64,000 nt of DNA from Protopterus annectens (GCF_019279795.1 NC_056732.1:1076842083-1076906082), one strand, 5' to 3'; positions 32,831-45,134 are shown, numbered from the stretch's first letter. Numbers and translations: made by a program. Notes: generated from the letters alone by a model not told the origin.

Positions 32831-33698
32831 CCGCAGGGAGATATAGGTCGCCCAGCAAGAAGCTACCTGGGAAGCTCCCTGGTACCCTCCAGTTGTCATG
32901 TCTCCAGTGTGGGTGTAGTTTCTCCATCAAGGGTGCCACCAGACAGGCATAATATGTCACTTGGTATGAGATGAGGAGCCTGGTGGTTCTTTAAGTGGAC
33001 CTGCAGTTAGACACCTGCCTTTGCTACCTGGAGTATTTCCTAATATGATTGTCTGAGTCGTACAGCAGCTGCCTGCCCTGACGAGCAGGCCACCAGTGGC
33101 CAGGGAGGTACTGATTTTTGTCTGGGTGTGGCACTATGTAGTATGACAGTCAGCAGTCACCCACCTGTCCCTCATCATGATGTTCTCTTTTCTTCTGTTT
33201 TATTTCCCTACAATTGTCCTCCTTCTGTTGGTCTGTGTCTCATTGATCTGTTCTCTTGATTAGAGTCAGCATCTCCCCTGTTGGTCTTTGTCTGCTTTCA
33301 TGTTTGTTTCTCCCTGCTATCATCCCTATACCCCATTTCCTGCCCACATCTTCCCCATATTACCCTGTTCCTACCCTTCTTATGAAACTTAAAAATAAGC
33401 ATGTGACCCATCAATATTTACTCTTGCTTTCTCACTCCCATGACGGTCTTCCTTCCACATCCTGCTCTGTGTTCTGACCATCCTATATACCCATTTCCTT
33501 CCTGTTTATATTAATAAAATATTAATTGCTTGTAGCTGCAAGTTGATGCATATGTGAGTGCACATACCAGCATGCATGCTACCAGGCTCACTGCGAATGG
33601 CCTTTGTTGTGTAGTGCCACTGATTACATCCTGTGGGATTGTTGCTACAGAACGCTTTCATTAGTTGAACTCTTTCACCCAACATAGTGCCTAAATTT
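32831..33698. other. No recognisable feature
   Basis: Pyrimidine-rich patches on + (33180-33480) but no coding or element signature. Confidence 0.4.
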
Positions 33699-34019
33699 CA
33701 TACTTCTCAACTGCCCAAATTTTTGCAGAACACCCAGATTTTTGCCTCATATTTTTAGCCTGTTCATCCTAAAACTTGTGGTTTTCTGGCAAATCATTGG
33801 ATTGAAGTCACTAAATGATGGCAAATGTTTTGAGTTTCAGACTTAATGTCCTTCAGAAAATGTATGTTGATCCAAAACCTGTTATTCTAACAACTTTCTA
33901 AGATTATAAGAGCAATTTTTAAAATCTGTCTCTATTTTGGAGGTTTTGCCCCCCCCCCCCCACCACCATTACTTTTGCCTTTGTCCAGATTTCTAATGGT
34001 AAGAGTTTGAGAGGAATGT
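33699..34019 (+). mobile_element. MITE-like repeat, family 1, copy 3
   Basis: Starts CATACTTCTCAACTGCCC and ends TTTGAGAGGAATGTG, giving the best-kept inverted ends (CATACTTCTCAA against TTGAGAGGAATGTG). It contains a C-homopolymer tract near 33948-33961. Confidence 0.7.
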
Positions 34020-36785
34020 GCCTAATACATTTGTTAATCATTTCTGAGCCACATTACTTTACTTTGTGTGGCTACATTACTTTACTTTGTATTTGGCCTC
34101 TATGCCATCAAAGTATGTATTTTGCACTTTGAGGTTTCTGCTGATTAGCATTTTAGATATTTTGATTTGCAACAAATGAGTGTTGTTCTACATTATTGTA
34201 TATTTGCTATCCTTAATAATAAACTTGTCATTCTAAACAAGAGATGTGAAGGACCTCATTTTGTTTACTGTGTTATTTTATGTTAAAAAATTAATATGAC
34301 ATAAACAATGTTTTATTTAGCAAATGAATCGTGCAAAATAAGTGTTTCATAGGATTAAGAAATATCATCTCACAGTTCAACAGCTATAGAATTGGAGTTG
34401 TCATCCACTCCAAATATTAATGTTACATTAAATAAAACAATCACCTAGCTGAGCCCTGAGGATAAAGTTAGCCAAAACAATAAAAAAGAACAAATGAGAT
34501 GGACCCTTTTGTTCCACAGTAACATGCTCTCCTTTTGCATGCAATGAAGTGGAAACCATGCACACTATTTACATGCTTTTATTACATCTGTTTCTAGACT
34601 GGGAGTCTAAACTCCTCCCCCTCAATTATCTTTCTGTTCTACCTATTCAGAATACCAGATCATTGTGTATCTGGATGTAAAACAGGCTTTTGTTCTTATT
34701 GTTTACAGAGTTTTGGAAGACGTTTTTTTTTAACTGTTGAAGAGTTTTTAAGCATTTCAAAGCAATATTTTATTATTCCATGGCTGACATTCTGAGTACT
34801 GCAAGTGAAGAAAAACTAAAAAGACAAAGGAGAACAACCATAATCTGTGTTGGTGGCAGGATATTAGATTAAGTATTATGTTCTGCTTTAAAAACAGGGA
34901 GGAAAGATGGAATGTACAGGCAAAGAGTGACTTAAACTTATGATGTACTAGGACCCTGGGGACAAGTGAAGATCGAACTATATGCTGACTGACTGGGAGT
35001 CCCACACTACATGGTGCCAAAGCTTAGTCTCAGGGTTTTGTTTTTTATATGCTAAATGTAATGAAGTGACAATTGTCTCATTCAAGAAAGAATTTACAAA
35101 ATAACAAAATATACCCACAGACTTCAGATGAAATGCCTTTTTTATCTCCTTAGACTTCTATTTCCAAAGTTCATATGACAACATCCAAAGTTGCTATTGA
35201 TATCTATGTTCACATTTGTTCTTGAATCCGGTACATTGTGAATAGAATGTTGTCAGCCAGCCTTAGTTTTTACCTGTGATTACAGAGAACCAGTGAACAT
35301 CAGTATTTATGCCTCTGGCTCTATCCTAAGCTACACTGAGCCTTGCATCACTTTCAGGGCATACTCAGCTTATACAAAGCTGGGAAATAAAACAAGGACA
35401 TCATGGAAGACCATGAAGGTTGTCTGACAGGCCTAGAGCTCCTTGCCCAGCAGATAACTAAGCTAAAGGTCAGAGGCTGGATGGCTGAATTGAAACACCA
35501 CATTTGAACTTAATGTGTCTACTCTTTTTCAGCTTAAAATATATCGGCCTCCAAAATTTGTCCAAGCATTCCAAATTTTAAATTCAATTACTCTATTATG
35601 TGTTCTGCTGTAATCATTTTGCATAGCTAAAAAAGAGATGCAATATAAATCAGATGAGAATAAACAAGGCATATATGCTTTGACATACCCAGGCACATAC
35701 CTTTTAAAGTATACACAATAGCCAAAGAGCAACAAAATACCACTATATAAATTTGGCTGTAGCAAATGTGAAGGTTAATATTTTTATAGGAATAGTTGTT
35801 CAGCAAAAGGAAAGCAGCGTCATTCTTGTGACAAAGTTATTCATGTTGCTAAGCAGCACAAACTCACAAATGTAATTGATATTTAACAGAAAACTGTTTA
35901 ATAACGATCATTCAGAGAGGGAATGCCATACATCAGAAACCTAAAATGGAGAGCATCATATTGCAAATAGAGTACACCTGCAACTACACAGTGTAGGATT
36001 ATAAGACAATCAATTACCAGAAAATAAATAAGCAAATACATAAAAGTAACCAACGATAAAAAAATCTACTGCTTTAGACATGTAAAAATGTGACAAAGTT
36101 ATCTATAACTAAAATAAAAGATTGTAGGAAATGAAACAGAACCAGAGGTATCAGTTAGAGGGGCACAGGCTATAAATCCACACCACTGGCACCAAATAAT
36201 ATGTGATGGATGGGGTGTGAATCCCACCATTGCATCTAATTAATGTGTCATGGATAGGGCTACAGCCTCATGATTCCCACTGCTGACCACCAAATAAATA
36301 AATGAGGGATGACTGGTCTTAAAAACATATTGCAAATGCACACTACTGCTTCGGGTTATAATCTGTACCAGCCACATCCAAATAAGTTTTACACTGTACA
36401 CCTTCAGAACAGATTTCATCTACTTTGGTCTGGCCCAGAGCCCTCAATATTTTTTAACAACAGTAATTGAGACTTAGCCAAATCTATTTGTCATACATAT
36501 GCACACAATGTTTCCTAGGAGTGGTTGCTGATACCATTCCACTGCCATCACCTATTCTTACTTTATCAGTACACACTGCCAGCAGATCAATTTGGTGCTA
36601 AGGTCTCAGTTACTGAACAATCAACCAACCAATATATTAAATTATCATAGCTTATAGCCAATCTCTCTTAAAACAAATCAGATACCAACAGCCACTCTTG
36701 TGAGGTTACTGTGACAAATTAATAAATGAAATACCAGCCACTAACTTCCGTAATTTAATAAACATAAATTCACTAATTGAAAATC
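34020..36785. other. No recognisable feature
   Basis: AT-rich; no motif-bearing frame, array or inverted repeat was noticed. Confidence 0.4.
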
Positions 36786-36788
36786 ACT

Positions 36789-36790
<2 letters not shown>

Positions 36791-36842
<52 letters not shown>
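36791..36842. repeat. (AT)n microsatellite
   Basis: About 52 bases of alternating A/T, next to a stretch (36843-37050) that ends in a hammerhead-like motif on the minus strand. Confidence 0.95.
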
Positions 36843-36845
<3 letters not shown>

Positions 36846-37005
36846 AATGACTGTACAAGAAAAAATAAAAGAACATCTTTATAAACAGTTATCTGGCAAC
36901 AGAATGACTCTAACTACATCTAAACAATCCTATTCATAATTAAAACACAAAACAAATAAGTGAACCAAAACACAGCTAGAGCAACTATATAAAACGTTAA
37001 ATGTG

Positions 37006-37045
37006 GTAAGTGCTTTCTCGGGTTAACCACCCATTTCTTCAGGCC
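37006..37045 (-). ncRNA. Weak hammerhead-like motif
   Basis: Minus strand: CTGAAGA, then TGGGT / ACCCG as a possible stem II, GAAA, and AGCACT as a minimal stem III. Stem I is poor next to the cleavage site. It may mark a Penelope-like remnant beside the (AT)n array. Confidence 0.3.
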
Positions 37046-37059
37046 ATTCTTGGAGAAAA

Positions 37060-37690
37060 GGAGAAAAGAGCCAATGAAAATCTTGTCAAAATATGCATAA
37101 AAATAAATAAATAAATAAAATGGCTATATACTTATAAAGCACCTAAGTTATACAGAAAATCTACAGAAATGTACTTTAGATAATATAATGCAAGTGAAAC
37201 ATCATCAGCAAGAAAACAGAAACACAAAAGACCTTGAAACATATGAAGGGAAAATATAAATAGGACACAAGTGATATTAAGTTAATTACTAAAGAAAAGG
37301 AATAAAAAAGTTTAACAAGGAAGAAAAGGTTCTATAAAGATTAACATGGTATGCATTTTCACATTAGGCGATAAAGATGGGAGAAATGGTAGGTGTTAAG
37401 AACTGCGAGAAAGTAAAAATGGTTGAGTAAAGCTAGATTGGGTTTAGAGAGGATATGTGTGAGGAAATGAAAAACATTTATAGAAAAAGTAATAGTGAGA
37501 AAAAAAAAGATAGTAGGCAAACTAAAGTAGGTTTAGTATATAGATTTTGTTTTAAAGTATGATAGAAGTTGTAACTGAATGTGGTGAAAAAGGCAGTCAG
37601 ATATTATTAAGTAAAATGATAATAATTTACTGAAAACAGTTTTTATTCACAGAAATCTTAAGTACCATAGAAATAATAAGTAATTCAAAG
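37060..37690. other. No recognisable feature
   Basis: Purine-rich, AT-rich; nothing identified. Confidence 0.4.
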
Positions 37691-38202
37691 TTATACAACA
37701 AGAGACCACATTTATCTTACAAATAACCATCCACAGGGTACACCAACCTTTTCAAGGAGAGCAAGGTCTGTAAGTCCTGGAGTTTATTTCGGGCCCCCAT
37801 CCAATTGTTTAAACTATTGTTAAAGGCTGGCATGAAGTCACATTGCTTGACATTCAAGTGGTATCTATTTCAGTGCAAGGGGAGGAGCTGAGTGATGAAC
37901 CCATCTCTCCATTTAGTCTTGTTTATCATCTTATGTAAATTGAGATATGTTGTTCTAATGTTGGCTATACTGTTTAATATATCGAGAAGAAAGAGCTCAT
38001 GGATAATATGGTCCCTGAAGACACAGAAGGCAAGGCACAGGTCTCCCCTCAAGAGCATATATGGCATGGAATACAAGTGACTCCAGCCTTTCCTGATAAC
38101 TAAGATTTTTAAAGCCCAAAATCCTTTTTGCTAGAAACATCTGCAGTTTTTCAATGTTTGATACATTTTGCTAGCTACACATAAAAGGGGTGCATTATAT
38201 TC

Positions 38203-38398
38203 CAAAAATGAAATGAAAATTAAGTGAATGTTCTACTGTGTTCACAAATATGTCAATAAAACCAAAAAGATAACACAATCCTATAGTACTCAGTAGTAAT
38301 TTATTAAGTACTTTTGCTCCAGTTGTAAAATGTCATCAGGCTGATAATAAATTATAACTGAGTCTTGTGAAATTGTGTTCTATTTTTGGTTTTCTTTA
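38203..38398 (-). mobile_element. 196-bp insert with 10-bp target duplication
   Basis: CATTATATTC occurs at 38193-38202 and 38399-38408. Taking out the insert and one copy restores the CR1-like coding text I-I-E-Y-N-A-P. The insert has no coding frame. On its minus strand it holds CTGATGA (38339-38333) and, 20 bases on, GCAAAAGTACTT, which has the palindromic AGTACT in the place of hammerhead stem III. It may be a truncated Penelope-like or ribozyme-bearing element. Confidence 0.7.
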
Positions 38399-38730
38399 CA
38401 TTATATTCTATGATGGGCCTAACTAGAGCAGTGTACAGGGAAACAGTAACTCTTTTGTCTTAGATGACATGCCTTTTATGATTGTGAGATACAGAAGGAT
38501 TTTCTGACTACAATTGCTGCACATTGATCAAAGGAGAAGGAGCTAATCTCTCAGATATCCAATTCCATAATCAGAGACTTACTGCAGAGTGGAGTGTCAT
38601 TGATACATTAGTTGGTAGGAATTTGCTGTTTTCTAAAGGAGATGATACCACATTTCTTAGCATTTAGTTAGAGCCTCTTTTGGTTCACTAAAAGTTTTAA
38701 GTGTGTTAGTCCTATTTCCAGGTTATTTGT

Positions 38731-39156
38731 TCATTTAACTACCACACCCAACTTACAGTCATTAGTGAACTTAGTCAGCCAGAGATACTTGTCAGAATTT
38801 AGATCAGAGAAATTAATTCCAAAAAGAAAGGGGCCTAATACAGGACCCTGGGGAATGTTACTAGTCACCATGTGTCTACCTGAGGAAGTGTCACTGACCC
38901 TGGCAACATGTGTTCTGTCATTGAGCCAGTTTGCAATGCATCTTACCACATAGGGATCATTGATTAACACCATTAGTTTATTAATAATCCCATCATGTGG
39001 TATGGTGTCAAATGCCTTTACTGTATCCAAGTAAGTAGCATGGACAGTGTAATCCCTGTGCACTGCTTGCATGACCTTTTCAAAAAAGCACACAATACGT
39101 AGCAGACACAATCTGCCCTTAACAAATCCAAATTGTTGCAGGTCAAGCCTGATCAA
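38731..39156 (-). pseudogene. CR1-like RT core, older subfamily
   Basis: A 141-codon frame: Q-F-G-F-V-K-G-R-L-C-L-L, A-T-Y-L-D-T-V-K-A-F-D-T-I-P-H (motif A), N-I-P-Q-G-P-V-L-G-P-F-L-F-G (motif B) and W-L-T-K-F-T-N-D-C-K-L-G (motif C). The catalytic F-A-D-D has become F-T-N-D, so the RT is dead. The C-terminal part (R-G-D-L-C-L-A-F..., K-W-R-D-G-F-I-T-Q) is at 38076-37870 in another frame. Confidence 0.78.
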
Positions 39157-39974
39157 ATTTTTAATATCCTGGTTTATGAGGGCAGTGATGATGTATTCTG
39201 TGGCTTTACATACAAGACTAGTAAGGCTAATGGGTTTGTAGTTTCTCGGATTGTGGTGGAGCCACCTTTAAGAAGGGGCATCTCCACCACAATGCACAAT
39301 AACTTGGGAACAGATCCGATTGAACACCTTAAGGAGGGGATCAGTAAGAGCCTTCCTAACAGTTTATTAGACAATTCCATACATTTTTGGGAACCATTCA
39401 AGAGATGTTTTTCATCCTGGAGCGTACTTTAATGATGTTATCCTCGGAGATGGTAAAGGGAAAAATGACTCAGGGATGTTTGGAGTGCGAATTTAGTTTA
39501 ATGGGAGAAATTTGCAAATAACCTATTTGCTGGTATGTTAGCAATGTCTTTAGGATTTGAATTAGAAGTGCCATTATAGGTAAGCTCAGAGCACTGATTT
39601 GAATCATTCCTAAATCATCTAATGTAGCTAATGAAGGACTTATAATTCTGCTTAGCCTCAGAAGCTAACTTACATTCTTGGGCTGCTTTCCTGGTCTTCA
39701 TAACTGCATTTAGTTTCACGATGAGGCATTTTATATTATCTTTGTGACTGAGAGGTGGGGTTGACATGGGTAAATTCAGATATTTCATCATGCAACTGTA
39801 AAAGGTTTGTTCTTCTGAAGTTTTTAAAGGGGGTGGTGTTAGTTACTGGGGGAATTTGGAGAGTGGATGTTTTCAGAGAAAGGTAACCAGTTTGTGATCT
39901 GACTTAAATAATGAGGGGGTAAACCAGAGGCAGGGAGCATTCTGGGGCTGAGTTTGGTCCTCTTTCCTCATGGC

Positions 39975-40300
39975 TTCCATATCTTGGCCAAGACTTTTTC
40001 CTCCCCTATATTGCCTTTCTTAAGCTAGGTGAGTTTCCTTAAATTATCTATATAGCTAATCAACATCAAACTATAAAAAGGTAGTGCTTATCAAAGGTAG
40101 AAGCCAGAACAATAGGTGCACTCTTTACAGGCATGTCTTGAAAATGTGGATATCTGTGTAATTACTGAAACAAGGTTGTAGAACAGCAATAGCACCTTCC
40201 AAAGAACAGAGTTTTAATGCCTACCATTCTTTTAGTCCCAGCTTGGAAATTGATGGTGTTTTTGGCATAGCCGTCTCCATTCCAAAAAAGTAATCTCATC
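39975..40300 (+). mobile_element. Inverted CR1-like 5' piece (ORF1 end and endonuclease start)
   Basis: Plus strand: CTTGGCCAAGACTTTTTCCT...TTGCCTTTCTTAAG matches the ORF1 end at about 680-731, and N-V-D-I-C-V-I-T-E-T-R-L matches the endonuclease start at about 860-890. It lies directly upstream of the minus-strand copy, with opposite orientation. The part of the element between the two pieces is missing, as in 5' inversions made by twin priming. Confidence 0.6.
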
Positions 40301-40334
40301 TCCATACTTGTAAGCAAGAGCAATGACCTTGCAA

Positions 40335-42070
40335 ATCCTCCTTATCCTTCTCACGGTAAATAGAAATAGGTACTATATCATAGCCAGTTCAGAGAGCCAC
40401 TGCCAGTGTTCCCACATGCCTGGGCTCACTGGATTATGCAGACAAATTGATGTGAATCTTACTAAAATGGAGGATTGTGTCTGAATGTATCTGCTTCCTG
40501 GCAGTACCACTGCCACCCCAACAGCACTAGACATGACTGTGAGGATGTATATATCGTGCTTAAGGGGAAAAGCCCCTTGCAGAAGTGAGTAGGATGCCCT
40601 TCACTGCAGCTCATTGTATGTCCCATCCTCAGTGTTTTGTTAGGTGTTTGCAGGGGATAGGGCAGCAAGTAATAAGCAAAAATAAAAAAAAAGTTGAACC
40701 ATCCATGATGGTTGACTAAATAATGTCCTGTTCAGTCGACCATTGGCCCAATAATTGGGAACAAATTAGATAATTGGCTGGGAATGAAAATCAGCTGTGA
40801 TGAGAATGGCTTCATTTGGTGGTAAAAGACTTATGACAATGTCTGTCTACAATTTATTTGTGGTTCAACAACCATGAGGAAGTCATCAATAACAAGTCTT
40901 GCATTAACAGCAGAATGGTTATACTGATTTTGTAACTTTGAGATTCATTACTTGATAAATTCAAAACAACTTAATCACTATCTCTAGGATTCTGAAACAT
41001 GCCTTCTGTAACCGTACGAAGGCTGCTGCATACAGACCTCATGATCCAGGCAGTAACTTCTTCAGAAACCCACTCATGGAAATGACAGTGTCAGAAGGGA
41101 GAGAGCTAAGCCTGTGACTGCAGCAACAAATTCCTTGAAAACATGTAGCAATCCTGTAGCATGCACTTGAGTTAAATGTGTACCCAAGCACAACTTAGCA
41201 ATGCTATGGGAATGGCAGAGAGCCATAACAGGGTTTCTGTGCAGTTTATTCATTGAAAAGGGGAGAGAATCATAGTATAGGAAAACCAGAGAAAAGGGAT
41301 AGTAGGAAAACATACACAAGGATACAGGGAAGGTGAGTGTGGAACTGGGGGGTATATTTTCTTTTGACCTTTTGGGGGAAGTGTCTTTTAAAAAGATGGT
41401 AGTTGAGAAGGATGTAAATGGAAGGAAAGGAATGGAAAGACAGTAGAGGTATAGAATCATGAGCACATTAGCAAACATAAAACACAGACAAAGACCAACT
41501 AGAGAGGTGCTGACACAAAAATGGGGGGGAGTGACAATGGTTATAGTGATATACTGACAGAGGGAGGACTAGTGGTGATGGAGAGGATTTTACAACAAAG
41601 GGGAGGGAGATGACAGACAAGAAAGGAGAACACCAGGATGGGGTATGTGTTGGGTGAGTACTCAGCTCCTAAATGCACTACTTGGGCTAGACCCAGGAAG
41701 AGGTCAGTCATCACAATAATTGCCCTCACCATTGGGAACTGCCTGAGATGGTAGAGAATGCAGTACCAGGCAGTGATATAGCTACGCTAGCCACAGAAGG
41801 ACCTTTCCTAGTCAGCCAATGCAGGCATCAAAATGTTGGCCCATGAACTCACCTGTATTTTTTTTAAATTCCTGCTAGGTGATGAACTCTGACACCCCCC
41901 CCCCCCGTGGTGTCACAAGAGGGTACTATAATACCCTCCTCCAGTGATTCCCCATCAGAGGACAGAGGAGATGCCTGCCAGCGGTTGTCCTCTTCATAGG
42001 ACCTCTGTCACCTCATGGAGAGGCAGGCCTGGAGGCAGTTGATGAGCTGTTTGGAGATGGATGGTTCAGA
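40335..42070. other. No recognisable feature
   Basis: No motif-bearing frame. A C-homopolymer of about 12 bases lies near 41896-41907. The 134-codon minus frame at 41478-41074 has no known wording. Confidence 0.4.
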
Positions 42071-42074
42071 TGGT

Positions 42075-44260
42075 GTAGTGAGAAAGAAGAATATAAGAAA
42101 ATACTGCTGTGGTTTGTAGGTCTTGAGGCAGGGAATGCATTTGCCAGAGTAAGATGGGATTTTATGAGTAGGACAATGGAAGCATTTGCATTCCCTAATG
42201 CGATAATATGGTTAATTAGGAGGATGTATGAGGGATCAGAGGCAAAAATTAAAGTGGGAGAGTTCCTCTCTGATAAGTTGAGTCTAAACAGAGAAACTAG
42301 GCAGGGCTGTCCTCTTTCCCCTTTGTTATTTGTATTATACTTAGAGACACTGGCAATGAAAATAATGGACTCAGAAATTTGAGGATATAATTGCTGTGTT
42401 AATCAAGAAAACTTGGCTCTATTTGCAGACAATATTATTTTGTACCTGATACAACCAGAACAACGACATATCAATGTTGTGGAACATTTTGAGACAGTTT
42501 CAGATCATTTCAGGATATAAAATTAGTAAAGATAAGACAAAGGCTATAGTTGTAAAGTATGTAACCACACATGAATTCATTCAGCAATACCCATATTTAT
42601 GGGGACAACATAAAAAGGAAGTATTTAGGAGCATGGATTAAAAATGATTTGGTTATTGCAGCTAGGGATATGTGGGATGACTAAACAAAAGATTATACAA
42701 AAACTGAGAAACTAGAAGCTCTTTTTTGCATATGGATAACAAGATATAAGCACTGAAAATGGTTTTAGTCTCTTTAGTTTTATATAAAGGTCAGGCAGAT
42801 TTTTACCAACCAGAGGAGAAGTCATGAACAGTAATTAAGAAAGAGGTGAAGGATTTTATCTTAGAGGGGAAAAGGGTTAGGGTCAAGTTGGATAAGATGA
42901 ATCTTCCAATAGAAAAAGTTTGTTTAGGATTATCTAATTTGAAGGCGTATTTTAGAGTTACACAGTTAAGGCTCATATACATAACACAAGCAGAAAGCAA
43001 TAATTCAAAGTGGAAAGGGATAATAATAAAGCGGGGGGGGGGGCTTCAAGAAGTAAGGACAGAGTGGGATTTTAGATGTAGATCCTTAAGGAGGATAACA
43101 GCCATACAGAATATTATATTCATAAAGTAGCAGAAAGTATTTTACGAACTAAGCCAAAATGGGAATAGAGAAAGGAGATCTTGCCAATAGGGATGACTGC
43201 AATTAAAGGTACAGAGAATAGGCAAGAGGGGGCTGGAATTTACTGGAGAAAGCTGGCAAAGGAATCAATGTATTGGGAGCAAAAAATTAGAGAGGGAAAG
43301 GTAATAGAATGAGAAGAGGCCAAAAAGACATTTGGACTACAGGCTATAGAATGCCTTTCCTATCAAGGGTTCATATCAGAGTATCAGCAAAGACAAAGGT
43401 ATGGGGAATTCTAAGTAAAAGACCTGCTCTGGTAGAGTTTTTAATTGATTCTAGAATATAAGCTGCTGTTGCAAAAGGATTATTAGTGGAGCATATATAA
43501 TATTATGTGATAACTATACGAATTAATCAGAAGAGGTTAGAAATGACTGGGAAGCAATTCACAAGGAACGAATTGAAGAAAATATACGTGGCTCAAAATA
43601 TACAACAAAGTCTAAAAGATTTAGGATTTTTGCTTGGAAATGTTTGCATAGGTATTTTTATACCCCAAGTAGACTCCAAAGAACTTTTCCTAATGTAGAT
43701 GACAAGTGTTAGAGGTGTGATTGGGAAGAAAGAGGTAACTGGGAACATATGATTTTGGGGTGTAAGGATTTCCCAGATTTTAAAAAGTCCCTACAGAGTA
43801 TTCTGTCAGAAATATTGGGTGAACAAATGGGTGTCACTAAGGAAATGGCTTTTTGAGGTAGGATATAGGATCTGAATTGTGTAGACATAAGAAGGTCTTG
43901 CTAAGTTTAATTCTGGTGGCTGTCAAAAAAGCAATTACTAGAAAATGGAAATCAAAGTCTAAATCAACAGTATTTGAAGTACTGGGTATTATAACAGAGA
44001 TAAAATAAATGGAAGTGGGATTTTTAGCAAAGGGTAGTAGCAAATTAAACAGAAAAAATAGAAATTGTGGGAACAGTACATGCAGAATAACATTTTACTG
44101 GAGGAGTGAGGTTGAAGGGAAGACAGGAATTGATCAATGTATATAATGCTGGATTGATGATAATTATACAAAAGAATATATGTGATATATAATGTCTGCA
44201 ACTGGGAATAAGTTAATATGATTTGTTTTCTTTTATATAAATGTATGTTTGCCTATGTTT
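42075..44260 (+). mobile_element. L1/Tx1-like LINE, 5'-truncated
   Basis: It begins within the RT just before motif A text (L-E-A-G-N-A-F-A-R-V-R-W-D-F-M, family D-A-E-N-A-F-D-R-V) and runs to an AT-rich 3' end. The wording differs clearly from the CR1, L2 and R4-like copies. Confidence 0.75.
42090..43850 (+). pseudogene. L1/Tx1-like ORF2 remnant (RT and Cys-rich end)
   Basis: Motif B region: E-T-R-Q-G-C-P-L-S-P-L-L-F-V-L-Y-L-E-T-L-A (about 42293-42355), then L-A-L-F-A-D-N-I-I-L-Y-L near 42415, where the catalytic F-A-D-D reads F-A-D-N. Thumb and linker text is broken by stops (42540-43680). At about 43695-43765 D-D-K-C, stop, R-C-D-W-E-E-R-G-N-W-E-H-M-I-L-G-C is the C-x-x-C...H...C knuckle typical of the L1 ORF2 C-terminus, with a stop between the first two Cys. 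A G-homopolymer sits near 43033-43042. Confidence 0.75.
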
Positions 44261-44269
44261 TAAGTGATA

Positions 44270-44590
44270 CAGTAAATTCTCAGTTAACTGGAACTCAAGC
44301 AACCAGAAAAAAAAAATTGAAGAAATACAGTACAATTTTCATGTATTGCACTTTCTGTACCCCCCCCCCCACCAGAAACATAACTTACGTTTTTAGAATT
44401 TTAAAGTTTTAAAAAGGAAGATAGGAATACATTCCCTCTGCTCAACCTAAGAGCAAATCATACCAAACAAATAGTATAGGGTACAGTATTAGTCAGGCCT
44501 GTTTTTAATAGTAGCTCTCAACCAACCAGAAACTAAAGTTATCCGGCATCTACCAATCCCCATGGGTGCCGGTTAACTGAGAGTTTACTG
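44270..44590. mobile_element. pogo/Tigger-like MITE with TA duplication
   Basis: It starts CAGTAAATTCTCAGTTAACT and ends with its near-perfect inverted repeat, GGTTAACTGAGAGTTTACTG. It is flanked by TA on both sides (44268-44269 and 44591-44592), as expected for Tc1/mariner-superfamily elements. It is 321 bases, non-coding, with a C tract near 44351-44360. Confidence 0.75.
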
Positions 44591-44934
44591 TAATTCAATA
44601 AAGCTATTAGAAATCATATCAGAGGCATTGGCCATTCAAGGTTTGTGAATTTGGCCTTAACTTATTAAAGCTCTATCAAGTGTTTATTCCTTCATTAACT
44701 AACCCTTTAACTAGTAATTAGTAAACAAAGTGCATGAGAAAGTTTCTTAAGAATACATTCCACAGGTTAAGATGAATAGAATAAGTGAACAATTAAAAAT
44801 TACAGTGATTAAGAAAGAATGAAACCAAGCACACACATGCACACACACACACAAGAAAACATCTTCCACATGTTTTAACAGAACACACATATAAAACAGC
44901 TAAAGTTCTGCACTTAGGTTTTCATCTGGAGTAC

Positions 44935-45060
44935 CTTCTATGTGAAGTCTGCATGTCCTCCTTGTGTTCACATGGGCTTTCTCCAAGTACTTTGGTTTCT
45001 TCCTACATCCCAAAGACACATAATAGGCAGACTGGCAACTGTAAATTGTTCATAAATGTA
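44935..45060 (+). mobile_element. SINE core fragment
   Basis: GTCTGCATGTCCTCCTTGTG ... TTTCTTCCTACATCCCAAAG ... AACTGTAAATTGTTCAT is the widespread vertebrate SINE core. The head is missing and the 3' side runs into the (TG)n array. Confidence 0.65.
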
Positions 45061-45064
45061 TGCG

Positions 45065-45066
<2 letters not shown>

Positions 45067-45131
<65 letters not shown>
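45067..45131. repeat. (TG)n microsatellite
   Basis: About 64 bases of TG repeats following the SINE core fragment. Confidence 0.95.
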
Positions 45132-45132
<1 letters not shown>

Positions 45133-45134
45133 TG

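Larger units (their letters stand above)
37700..39965 (-). mobile_element. CR1-like LINE, older subfamily copy
   Basis: It reads leftward from the end of the endonuclease domain (S-D-H-K-L-V-T near 39890) through the RT to the ORF2 C-terminus. It is more diverged from the other copies than they are from one another. The 3' end near 37700 lacks the CCTATGAACC repeat. It is interrupted by a 196-base insert (38203-38398) and followed by an inverted piece of the same element type (39975-40300). Confidence 0.8.

Noticed and set aside
41074..41478. 134-codon minus-strand frame
   Set aside because: No recognisable motif, no neighbours that support it, and composition like the flanking non-coding DNA.
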